A stretch of 64,000 nucleotides of DNA. It comes from Sorex araneus (Eukaryota; Chordata; Mammalia; Eulipotyphla; Soricidae). The DNA is taken from assembly GCF_027595985.1 (NCBI RefSeq), contig NC_073302.1:10480966-10544965 (forward strand), read 5' to 3'. Below the pieces are notes generated by a model. It was given only the letters and a program-made list of their open reading frames with translations. It searched no databases and had not been told where the DNA came from. Positions 45,201 through 55,512 of the stretch are shown in pieces (positions within the stretch are counted from its first letter, which is position 1; each line of letters begins with the position of its first letter). The position numbers were made by a program, and so were the translations under genes.

Positions 45201-45712
45201 CAGGCACATCTTTTCGATTCCACCGTTCTTCCTGCACTAATATATGCCTCAGAGAACTGGGCCCTACACAAATAGGATGAGAATTCTATTAGGGTATCCC
45301 AAAGAGGAATCCAAAAGGGCCATGCTGGGAATATCATGTCTCACTCAAGTGAGAGGAGGAATCTGGAGTTCTGACCTCCGTTGATGGTCAGAAATCAGGG
45401 ATGCTGTCTCTTTTTTCAAGGCATCAAAAATCAGATGGGCCTGTCATGTAATGCGATTCAGAGATGACCGTCGGACTAGAGCTGTTACTGACTGGATTCC
45501 ACGGGACGTCAGAAGACCTCGTGGCCACCCAACAACTAGATGTTCAGATTTCTTCGTCAAATCTCTGAATGAACGATTTGAGGCTCTTCCTGTTCCTGGA
45601 GCAAGCAGGTATCATTGGCTGCACTAGCTCACGACAGGGACAAATGGAGACGTTACTGGCCCCCGCTCGAGCAAATCAAAGATCAATGGGACTACAAGTG
45701 ATACAAGTGATT
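42214..45712 (+). mobile_element. Near full-length RTE-clade LINE (RTE1_Sar-like)
   Basis: About 3.5 kb: a GC-rich 5' UTR (42214-42863) with a two-copy repeat (GCCACCCTCCAGGTTGCTC-type units about 243 bases apart), AP-endonuclease, RT, and a short 3' UTR ending in CAAGTGATACAAGTGAT rather than a poly-A tail. Short protein with EN plus RT and the microsatellite-like end are RTE traits. AT-rich flanks (ATTAAATTT phrases before 42214 and after 45710) may be an imperfect target duplication. Confidence 0.92.
42864..45640 (+). pseudogene. RTE endonuclease-reverse transcriptase, broken
   Basis: Encodes the nicking endonuclease and RT of the element. From the ATG at 42864 it reads MIVCTFNAQTLASEASIEDL. 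A nonsense codon follows at about 42939, then an open stretch to 43520 with RGVDGVGVLVNTNLAM, FIVYAPTFNYDEEE and IVGDFNAKIG (catalytic DFN). Frameshifts occur after 43400 (the NRRFCLTDVAVVPKF-type block is out of frame), near 43660 and near 44200. RT reads again 44475-45011 with MIDHLHTVTKLIEVSREFK, LTFTDLKKAFDSVETEAV, KRGVRQGDTISQKLF and the active-site FADD in HLRFADDIILI. The C-terminal part after 45011 has stops. Vertebrate gene predictions often mislabel such ORFs as craniofacial development protein 2-like. Confidence 0.9.
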
Positions 45713-45729
45713 AAATTTGATATTTAATA

Positions 45730-46430
45730 AATTCACTGTGTCACTGTCATCCCATTGTTCATCGATTTTCTAGAGCAGGCACTACTAACATCTCCATTTG
45801 TTCCAGCCCTGAGATTTTTAGCAGCCTCTCCTTATTTGTTTTTCCCAATGATGGGATGCTCTTTTTAGGATCAGGGGAATGAGACCTGTTATTGTTACTC
45901 TATTTGACATATCGAATACGCCATAGAGAGCTTTCCGGGCTCTTCTGTCTGGGCGGGATACTTTTGGTACCCTACTGGGCTCTCCAAGAGGCATACATAT
46001 CTATTTCCCTTTATGATGATGTGTCCAGGAATATGTTCACTCATGTGTGAGGCTCAGGCCCAGCATGTAGAAAGCCACCTGGAGAGTGGTGGCAGTTGGG
46101 TAATGGAGGTCAGCTGCCAGCCTTGGGTCCCTAGGGGTGCGGAGGGCTCTCACCAGTCCCCATCTTGGGCACCCCTGGTTCGGTACGAGGGATTGTTATG
46201 GGGGCCTCATTTCATGCTCCCTTCCAGGAGGAGTAGCCGTGAGTTCCGGCTGGTGGCAATGAGGAAATTATCTGGCGCCAGCAGGAGGTGGTTTACAGAC
46301 GCGACCCCCAGGTCACCGGAGATTGGAGGAAGTAGGCAGAGGATCTCTGCTCCCGAGTCCTGTTGAGCCCAGAGTCCAAGATTACAAAGTTCCGTATTAT
46401 TTGGGTTCCGTTGACTTTGCTCATGCGTGA
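45730..46430 (-). mobile_element. Internally deleted RTE derivative, longest 5' UTR
   Basis: On minus: about 620 bases of RTE 5' UTR (shared blocks: CCTCCAATCTCCGG at about 46315; CACACATGAGTGAACAT; AGGAGAGGCTGCTAAAAATC), then a jump at about 45803 to the RTE 3' end (AAATGGAGATGTTAGTAGTG). All of EN and RT are absent. The 5' junction lies a few bases before where the RTE coding region would begin (compare 42805-42832). Confidence 0.8.
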
Positions 46431-46479
46431 TGCTCAGGCTGAGCTTTCGGGGAAATGTATATAAAAATATAAATTATAC

Positions 46480-46745
46480 TATAGCTTGGGTTCAAGCCAT
46501 AGTGCAGCAGGTAGGGCGTTAGCCTTGTACAAGGCTGACCTATGTTCTATTCCTCCACCCCTTTCGGAGAGCCAAACAAGCTACCGGGAGTATCCCTCCA
46601 GCATAGCAGAGCCTGGCAAGATACCTGTGGCACATTCGATATGCCAAAAACAGTAACAACAAGTCTCACAATGGAGACGTTACTGGTGCCCACTCAAGCA
46701 AATCGATGAGGAAAGGGATGGCAGTGATACATTGACAGTGATGCT
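46480..46745 (+). mobile_element. RTE-tailed tRNA SINE
   Basis: Sense copy: diverged head (CCATAGTGCAGCAGGTAGGG), body (CGATATGCCAAAAACAGTAA), tail (GGAGACGTTACTGGTGCCCA). More mutated in the head than the 50188 copy. Confidence 0.88.
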
Positions 46746-46949
46746 ATGGCTTATAAATATCAAACATATTGCTTGTTTAGTCTTTTTCATAGTGATATCC
46801 CCAAACTGAAAAAATGTTGATGTACATTTATGAAGAAATGAAGAAATATTTTTAAATAGTTCTTTCATGTACGCAAAAAGTGAATGTTTGAAAGAAAAAT
46901 TTTAGAAAATATATTTATTTTCACATGTGCAGAAAGAATAAAATCACTG

Positions 46950-47695
46950 TACCACTGTATCACTGTCATCCTGTTGTTCATCAGTTTGCTCTAGTGTGTG
47001 CCAGTAACATCTTCATTCGTCCCTGACCCGTTCTAGTGTAGCCCAATGGCCTTTGGGGGCTCTTTCAGGATCAGGGGAATGAGGACCATTGTTCTTACTG
47101 TTTTGGGCATATTAAGTACACCAAGAGTAGCTTGCCAGGCTCTGCCATGCGGGAAGGATACTCTTGGGAGCTTGCTGGGATCTTCGAGAGTTACGGAGGC
47201 TTTTGAGGTGGTCTCTAATCATCTTTACAGGTGTTCCCAGTCTACGAAATGTAAGCTTTTGTTTGACTGGCATGTTGTAACGAACTGCACACTGACAAAC
47301 ACGCACCTGTCTTTGTCTCTGGGCAGCACCTGGGACATTCGCTGCCTCAGGTTGATCTCCTTGAGGTCGATGCCTGGTGTGCTGAGCTGCGCATTGTCTA
47401 ATGGAGAGCACGAGGGTTCCAGTGGCATTGGAGCCATCCTGCCTCCAATCAAATATGGTTGTGTAACTTATGGAAAATGAGTAGGGAGTGTCTTAGGATG
47501 TGTGGGCTAAGAAATATGTTCACTCACACACGAAGCTTGGCCAGAGCATGTTTCCACATTGGCCTGGAACATGGCAGTGGTTGGGTTGTGGAGGTCGGCT
47601 GCCAGGGCTGGGTCTGTTCAGGAGGGGAGGGCTCTCACTCACCCCCTCTGGGGCGCCCTGAGTGAAAACAGCCTGGCGCAGAGTCCAAATAGCTA
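46950..47695 (-). mobile_element. Internally deleted RTE derivative, long type
   Basis: On minus: RTE 5' UTR (about 47695-47050) with the AACACCTGTAAAGATGATTA and CTCCGTAACTCTCGAAG blocks that match 42590-42640. It then joins the RTE 3' end at about 47046-47055 (GCCATTGGGCTACACTAGAA). A 75-codon frame on minus (47225-47452) lies in the 5' UTR part; it could be chance. Tail repeats CACTGTAC/CACTGTAT at the left. Confidence 0.78.
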
Positions 47696-48780
47696 GAAAT
47701 AAATAAATTAAATTAAATTAAATAGATAGAAATAATTAAATAATTTAATGACTCATGGAACAAATTAAATTTTGGACATTTATTTCAATGAATAAAAATT
47801 GAAAGCATATAGGCATATGATTAAATACAAGATTTAATTTTAAAATACTTATAAGATACGTGGCATGAAATCCTTCAATTCATGATAAGCACTGGTTTCT
47901 AAAGATTTATTTAAAGTTGTGTGCCAGGAATTCTATTTTGGCCAGCTTGTAAATCATGGGCCTAAATCATTTCTTCAATTATTTCTAAATAAGAAAATAT
48001 ATTTTATTTCTTTAAAATGGGAAACCTTTGAATGGTTTCCCATCCAGTATGATGGATCTCAAAATAACACACCAGTAAAAAACTTAGGCATTCCATAGCA
48101 TGTACTACTGTTATTCCATTAATACAAGTTTTAGGGAAAATTACTTTGTTTAATAAATAAAATATGAGTGGATGCCTGGCAAATGTGAGGGTAGAAAGAC
48201 CTTGCTGAACAGGATTCCAAAGAAGAACAAGGTGCTTTTCAAGTTGGAGCCTCTATCTCCAGTGTGATTGAACCAGTCCTTTGATGAATGAGCATATATC
48301 CAAAATTCGTCACGTTGCACATTTTTAATACCTGTAATTACTGCCATGAAACTCAGTGCTTGACATCAGTCTATCTCTTAAACTTAAGTGGGTTCCTTCT
48401 GAGCCAGACCTGCCCCTTCCCTGCCCTAAAACCCCAGACAGCCACTTGCCTGCAAGCCTGACGACCCCACCTTCTTTCCTGTGCCACTGCATCTTCCCTT
48501 AGGACAGGGATTGGCCCTGTCAGTCATCAATCTATCCCCTTAATCCAAAACCTTAGAGACACACCAGCATCCTTGTGAAAACATTACTACCATACACTTC
48601 TTCTATAAGAGACAGGTGGGATGCGACACCCAGATTTCTCAAACAGTTGACAGCCTTAAATCTCAGTTAACCCAACCTAATAACTAGCTGACAATTTTCT
48701 GGGCACACTTGAATAACAATATCATGATAAGGAAAATAACATGAGCAGCAGATATGTTATTAGTAGCAGTCTTTTAGAAA
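47696..48780. other. Non-coding interval, AT-rich then unique
   Basis: An AAATT/AAATA-rich patch at about 47698-47745 is followed by AT-rich sequence. 48370-48580 is GC-richer and pyrimidine-rich without an ORF. I recognise no gene or young repeat. Confidence 0.45.
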
Positions 48781-49810
48781 CAACTCAGCAGGTTAGTGGT
48801 CAAGTAATAGGTAATCTAAGAACCTCATTAAAAAATGGAATAAAATGGGAAAAAACTTCTCAGAAAAGGGTCAGCTAATGTCTGACAGGCACATAAAAAA
48901 CTATGCATCATCACTTATTATTAGGGAAATTCAAGTCAAAACGACAATGAGATATCGTCTAAAACCAGTAAAAATGGCATGTTTCAAAAATACTGGGAAC
49001 AATCTGTGTTGGCAGGAATGTAGTGAAAAAAGAACCCTCATCCACTCTTGGTGGGAATGTTACGGAAAACAGTATGTAGGTTTCTCAGTAAAGTCAGAAG
49101 TGAAAGGTCATTATCCAGCAGCTCCACTTTGTGTTTTATATCCCCAGGATAGAAAAACATTTATTCAAATGAATGCATGCTCACCTTTATTCATTGAAGC
49201 ACTCTGTGCAATAGCTAGGATTTGGAATCAACAGAGATTCCATTAACAAATAAGTGGATCGTGAAGATGTGGTATATGGAATACACCACATTCCATATGG
49301 TATATTTGAATGTGGTATATTCCAACAATGGAATACTCCACCGCTGCAAGGAATGATGAAATCATGCAATTCGCTGCAACACGGATGGAACTGGAAGATA
49401 CCCTGTGAGATGAAGTAAGCCAGAAGAAGAAATATGAACACGGGATGATATCAATTTTAAGTTGTATCTAGATTAGTGGTATCTAGAATAACAAGATGAA
49501 AATGCAATATTTTCAAGGGGGACTGCCTAGGTCACCTTTGGACACAGAATAGAGAGAGAAGAAAAGAAGTAGAGTGAAGGGATGGGGGAATAAGTGCGAA
49601 GGATGGGAAGGCAGAGTTCAAGGGGATTCAGGTACATTAGTGGTGTTAAGGCCCCAAATTTAACAGGTGATCTTATAAAGGTGTCTATCAAGATCACAGG
49701 CTGGGATGCGGGGCCATGGACAGATGCTAGGAGAACTGGTGGAGGGATGCTGACAATATCGGTGAGATTGATACTGAAATATTGTGTGTCTAAAATTCAA
49801 CTCTGAGTAA
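48781..49810 (+). mobile_element. Old L1 ORF2 3' end and 3' UTR
   Basis: 48845-49246 is a residual open frame (SDRHIKNYASSLIIREIQVK, MRYRLKPVKMA, RTLIHSWWEC, ALCAIARIWN), the ORF2 C-terminus of an old L1. The usual first Cys of the knuckle is kept, but the following phrases are diverged. A 9-bp inverted repeat ATATGGAAT/ATTCCATAT lies at 49274-49298. The 3' UTR continues to about 49800. Confidence 0.8.
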
Positions 49811-49903
49811 CTTTATTAATCATAATCCAATAAATTTTAAGTGATATAAACATAGCTAAAAGTTATTAGCTAAGTAAAAAACCTGCAGCTTCTGGTGTGA
49901 ACT

Positions 49904-50144
49904 GTCACTGTCATCCTGTTGCTCATCGATTTATTCTAGCGGGCACCAGTAACATCTCTCATTGTGAGATTTAGTTGTTATTGTTTTTGGCATATCCAAT
50001 ATGCCACGGGTAGCTTGCCAGGCTCTGCCATGTGGGCAAGATACTCTCTGTAGCTTGCTGGGCTCTCAGAGAGGGGCGGAGGAATCGAAACCGGGTCGGC
50101 CGCATGAAAGACAAACGCCCTACCGCTGTGCTGTCGCTCCAGCC
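49904..50144 (-). mobile_element. RTE-tailed tRNA SINE
   Basis: Complete antisense copy with a head ending GTGCTGTCGCTCCAGCC. Target duplication CTGGTGTGAACT at 49892-49903 and 50145-50156. Confidence 0.93.
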
Positions 50145-50187
50145 CTGGTGTGAACTATTTATAAATAAGATCATAAAGGAAAAACAC

Positions 50188-50432
50188 GGCTGGAGCGATA
50201 GCACAGCGGTACAGCATTCACCTTTCACGCGGCCGACCCGTGTTTGATTCCTCAGTCCCTCTTGGAGAGCCCGGCAATCTACCGAGAGTATCGCACCTGC
50301 ACTGCAGAGCCTGGCAAGATACCCATGGCATATTTGATGTGCCAAAAACAGTAACAACAAGTCTCACAATGAGAGATGTTACTAGTGCCCGCTCGAAAAA
50401 ATCGATGAGCAATGGGATGACAGTGACAGAAT
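50188..50432 (+). mobile_element. RTE-tailed tRNA SINE, reference copy
   Basis: Three modules are clear. Head 50188-50252 has an A-box ATAGCACAGCGG and a B-box-like GTTTGATTCC. Body 50253-50360 matches the RTE 5' UTR at 42632-42741. Tail 50369-50430 (GATGTTACTAGTGCCCGCTC) matches the RTE 3' end at 45643-45710. The head promotes RNA polymerase III transcription in such SINEs, and the tail is where RTE RT would start. Confidence 0.93.
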
Positions 50433-50439
50433 AATAGAA

Positions 50440-50760
50440 TGTGATATAATTAACTAGATAATTCTACAACAATTGAAGTAATTTAAAATATTCTTGCAGG
50501 AAATTTTCTAATAAATGGCTTCACTGACAAATTTTGTCCAAGATTTAAAAAATAGTCCAAATATAGCTGAAGCTGGTAGAAAAATTATTTATTATTGTTT
50601 TCTAGATAATTTCTTCTTTTAGTTCCCTTTATGGATTAAAATTTGGTAGAATTAGTTATTTGACAGAATTATTTGAATTAAATTATCTTCATAATTGGTC
50701 TGTGTCTACAAAAATAAAATGGAACAAAGGGTTGATCTAAGTAAAATCCTTTGTCTCATT
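50440..50760. other. Unassigned AT-rich interval
   Basis: No ORF, RNA gene or repeat that I recognise between the SINE and the following L1. Confidence 0.4.
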
Positions 50761-50762
50761 CT

Positions 50763-51830
50763 CAAAAATTTAGAAATTGAGCTCCCATTTGACCCAGCAA
50801 TTCTACTTCTGTGAATATATCCAGGAGAGGCAAAAAAGTATAGTAGAAATGACATCTGCACTTGTATATGCATTGCTACACTGTTTATAATAGCTAAAAT
50901 TTGGAAAAATCCCGAGTGCTCAAGAACAGATGGCTGATAAGAAAAAAAACTTGGTACATCTACACAATGAAATACTATGCAGCTGTTAGAAAAGATGAAG
51001 TCATGAAATTTGCATATAAGTGAATCAACATGGACAGTATTATGTTAAGTTAAATGAGTCAGAAAGAGAGGGATAGACATAGAAAGATTGCACTCATTTG
51101 TGCAATATAAAGTAACAGAACAGAAACTAACACCCAAGAATAGTAGAGATTAGGACCAGGAGGATTGCTCCACGGCTTGGAAGCCAGCCTCACATGCTGG
51201 GGGTAAAGACAGCTCAGATAGAGAAGGGACCACCAAGTAATGGTTGTTTGGAGGACCCACTTGGGTTGGGAGATACATGCGGAATGTAGACTATAGATTA
51301 AACACAATGGACACTCAATGCCGCTATTACAAACCACAACACCCAAAAGGAGTGAGAGAACAAAGGGAATGCCCTGCCACAGAGGCAGGGGGCAAGGGGG
51401 GAAAGGGCTAGGGGGGAGGCGGGGGGGAATGCTGGGACAATTGGTGGTGGAAAATGGGCACTTTTGGAGGGATAGGTACTCAATCATTGTATGACTGAAA
51501 CACAAGCACGAAATTTTGTAAGTCTCTTGCTGTACCTTCGGTGACTCATTGTATGACTGAAACACAAGCATAAAATTTTGTAAGTCTGTTGCTGTTCTTT
51601 TGGAGACAGATATTTTTAAAAACTTTTTAAAAAATATCTGCCATAGAAGCAGGGGAGGTGGAGAGAAACTAGGGATGTCGGTGAGGGAAGGGGAAAAGCT
51701 TAGGAAGGGATTGGTGTTGGAGCATTGTAATCCTTAAACTTAATCACTAATTACTTTGCAACTTTGCAATTCACTGCTATTCAATACAAAGTCAAACTTA
51801 AAAAATCCTTTGCCTGTGTTATCTCCCTCT
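50763..51830 (+). mobile_element. 5'-truncated L1 3' end with a short tandem duplication in its 3' UTR
   Basis: ORF2 C-terminus (TTTAGAAATTGAGCTCCCAT onward) with stops, then 3' UTR. GTATGACTGAAACACAAGCA is repeated about 60 bases apart (51488 and 51549). 51610-51830 looks like the 3' UTR of another old L1. Confidence 0.8.
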
Positions 51831-51849
51831 TTCCATAAAAACAATTAAT

Positions 51850-52260
51850 AAATAAAGAATTAATTAAATCAATTTGCAGATTCATTCAATCACTACCAAC
51901 TCTGATTCATTACCAGTGGCTAAGTTGTATGAATCTTTTGTTCTAATAGGTGAAGTTAATTATAATGGTGGACATACATGTATTGTGTGCCTGTGTATGC
52001 CTTAGCATGCATGATCTACTAAAACAAAAATAAAGGATTGAAATTACAGAAATCATTATTTGAATGTTATAGTGTCTGAAACAAGGCTTTATTTATTTAG
52101 GGACAACCATAGGTGTATGGCAGAGTCCCACATCTAGTCCAGTTTCGCTCAGCCCAGCTGAGCAAGAAGTCAATTCCAGGGACCCTTATACCAGGGACAC
52201 TCAGGTAGCCTGTGCAGCTCTGTCCCTCCAGTCTCTGCTCAACCTCGCCCTGAAGTATTG
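51850..52260 (+). repeat. Duplicated segment, copy B
   Basis: Aligns with copy A (24500-24560 plus 30733-31140). At the point where copy A has the full-length L1, this copy reads straight through (CACTACCAACTCTGATTCAT at about 51890-51909). Confidence 0.75.
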
Positions 52261-52339
52261 TTTGTAATTATGAACATTTTATTCAAATTTTATTAGATCA
52301 TGCATTCTAAAGCACACAAGTAGAGGGAACCCTGCCCTC

Positions 52340-54735
52340 AGCGGCCACTGCAGACCTGCCCGCTTCCTCCTTCTTCCAGGTGGGCCAGCCTAACTCACCC
52401 AGTATGGCCAGGAGGGGGTGGAATTTCCTCGGTAGTGGGCGTGGCATTCTTAACATTCCCAGCAGACCTATCCGATGAAACCCTAAGGGCCCAAAGAGAG
52501 TGGTGGGATATAGTGAACAAATTCAATTAAATAAACGCCTTGCCTAGAATACTTCCCCAGCTAGACTCTCTTTCATATCAGAAGGAACAACACAGACCTG
52601 CACAGAAAAACAAAAACTCAGGAATTTCATCGCCTCAAAACCATGGCTATAAGAGCAACTAAACGGGCTACTTTAAGACAAGACAAACCCCCCAAGTACA
52701 CCAAACTTTGGTAGAAAGATGTGACAAAACCCCATAACAATAATCTCTCTCAATGTCAATGGGCTAAATGCACCAATGAAGACAGAGTGGCAGGATGGAT
52801 CTGAAAACTGAACCCAACATTCTGCTGCAAGAAAAACATCTGAACAGGCAGAGCCAACTCAGACTCAAAATGAAAGGATGTAAAACAATCCTACAAGCAA
52901 AGAGCTCCCTCAAAAAAGTAAAAGTGGCCATATTGATATCAGACCACATAGACTTCAGACTGAAGAAGGTTACAAGATACGATGAAGGACATTTCTTAAT
53001 GATCAAAGGATCTGAACACCAGGAAGAACTCACTCTCCTAAATGCATATGCACCTAACGAGGAACCAGCAAAATACTTAAAGCACTTCCTCATAGACTTG
53101 AAGAAAGACACTGACAGCAACACAATAATAGTTGGAAACTTCAACATCACTGTATCACCTCTTGGTAAATCAAGAAGACTCACGCTCAGCAAGGATATAC
53201 TGTATCTGAGGGAAGACATGGAAGACAGGGGTCTAGTAGACATATATATGATACTTCACCCCAAAAAGCTGAATACATATTCTTCTCAAGTGCCCATGGC
53301 ACATTCTCCAAGATAGACCACATACTGGGCTACAAAACATACCTCTATAAAATTAAGAGGATAGAAATTGTATCAAGGATCTTTTCAGATCATGATGCAC
53401 TGAAAATCGAAATAAATCACCCGCAGAAACAGAAATTCAAATCAAATACCTTGAAATTAAACAGCTCACTACTGTTTAATAATGAGTGTTAATAATACTC
53501 TTGAATACTGAGTGGCTTAGAAAGGAAATCAAAGAGGGAATCAAAAGCAAGTGAATGTGAATGAAGACACGAGCTACTAGAACTTAAGGGACACAGCAAA
53601 AGCAGTGTTAAAAGGAAATGTTTATAGCTCTACAAACTCAGAAAGGAAGATTGCACCCACATAAATAATCTAAACTCACAGTTTAAAATCTTGGAGAATG
53701 ACCAACAAGAGAGGCCCAAACAAGACAGAAGGAAAGAAATAATGAAACTTAGAGCAGATATTAATGACATGGAAACCCAATAAACAACTTGAAATATCAG
53801 TGAAACCATGAGCTTGTTCTTTGAGAAAATAAACAAGATTGATAAACCACCAGCAAGACTCACAAGGAATAAGAAAGAGAGACCCCGAATAAACAGAATC
53901 AGAAATGAAAAGGGTGACAGTGAAACAGAACCCACAGAAATTCAAAGTATAATAAGATTATTTTTAAAAGCTTCATGCTACATAACTAGACAAACTTGAC
54001 ATGGACAAATTCCTGAACTCCTATAATCTCCCAAAACTGACCCAGGCTTGGAATACATTAACAGACCTATCAATATCAAGGAAATTGAAATAATAACCAA
54101 AAGTCTCCCAAAAACAAAATCCCTGGCCCAGATGGATTTACTAGTGAATTCTTCCATACCATCAAAAAGAACCTACTCCCAATCCTGTTCAAGATTTTCT
54201 AAGAAATTGAAAAAATAGAAACACTTCCAGACAGTTTCTATGAGACAAATATCACCCTTCTACCAATAACAGACAGTCATTACAGAAAAAGAGAATTACA
54301 GACCAATATCCCTGATGAATACAGATGCAAAGATCCTCAACAAAGTACTAGCAAATGGAGTCCAATGACAGATCAAAAAGATCGTACACCATGACTAAAT
54401 ATGATTCATCCTGGGTTTGCAAGGATGGTTTAACATTCGCAAATCAAACAACTTAATACATCATATCAATAAAAGAAAATATAAAAGCCATATGATCATA
54501 TCAATAAATGCAGAAAAGACATTTGACAAGATCGAGTAGCCATTTATGATAAAAACTCTCAGCAAAATGGGAGTGGAAGGAACTTTCCTCAATCTAGTCA
54601 AAGCATCTACCACAAGCTGAGAGTATTCCCTCTGAGATCAGGTACAAGACAAAGTTGCCCACTCTCACCACTTCTATTCAATATAGTAGTGGAAGTTCTT
54701 GCCATAGCACTTTGGCTAGAAAAGGATGTCAAAGG
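52340..54735 (+). mobile_element. Degenerate L1 (partial 5' UTR, ORF1 end, ORF2 to RT)
   Basis: 5' UTR-like sequence (GTAGTGGGCGTGGCATTCTT, about 52433) passes directly to the C-terminal part of ORF1 (about 52458), so ORF1's start is deleted. The endonuclease reads at 52795-53316 (SQLRLKMKGCKTILQAKSSL; IIVGNFNITVSPLGKS, with the usual VVGDFN Asp replaced by Asn). RT is scattered over frames to about 54732, where it breaks at the same place as in the copy at 18650. Confidence 0.85.
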
Positions 54736-55512
54736 ACCACATGAGGCCACACCCCCTACTGTGGAGGCCACGCCTTCTGCCGCGCTGTAAATGGGCCACC
54801 CAGGGCGGGTCACACACCTGAGAGAGAGAGCAAGCCACGGCGCTGGAGAGATGACACTGTGGGTGGGCAGGATGCATCCTGGGATGCTAGAAGGGTTCGG
54901 GTCTGGGAGGCGGGATGGGCGCAGGGGCGGGGATGATCAGAATTTTGAAGGACTTCCTCCATTTTTCATATTCATCATATCATTCTCCATCCTTGCAAAT
55001 ATCAAATAAGAATTTGAATACTGTCAGAAAAATGTTGAAGGTCACTGTTGTTGAAATCAAGACTCTCATAGGTGTGATCAACCTGAGTTTATGATTGTAA
55101 CATTACAGTACGTGTGGAGTGATAGCGTCATAACTTTGCTAACATTACTCGATAACTAATGTACTGAATACCTATCTGTCTATGCCAAACATCTTTTTCA
55201 ATCATTTGCCTATTTAAAATTTTTATTTATTTGGTAGCCACAACCCAGGGTGCTCAGGGCATACTCATAGCTCTAAGCTCAGGATTTACTCATGGCAATC
55301 TCAAAGCATGGCAAGCGCCCACTCTCTGTAATGTATTTCTGGCCACTTTAGATTATTTAAAACCAATTTTTTAATGTGAGTTCTTGATTTTTTGTACATT
55401 TTATGAAGGTGAGGGTTCAGAAATTTTAGTAAAAGACAATAAACCATACAGTTCTTTATATATTTTGGATACAAAATCTTGATTATATATATTAATTAGA
55501 AGTAGCCTCTCT
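53175..55512 (+). repeat. Segmental duplication, copy 2
   Basis: Matches 17092-19431 in the same orientation, including the L1 break at 54732, the GC-rich stretch, the old antisense SINE at about 55220-55335 and the end AGAAGTAGCCTCTCTC. Confidence 0.85.

Noticed and set aside
50188-50260. Possible tRNA genes at SINE heads (also 38101, 39058)
   Set aside because: A and B boxes are present but the cloverleaf is not complete and each is joined to a SINE body; these are tRNA-derived SINE heads.
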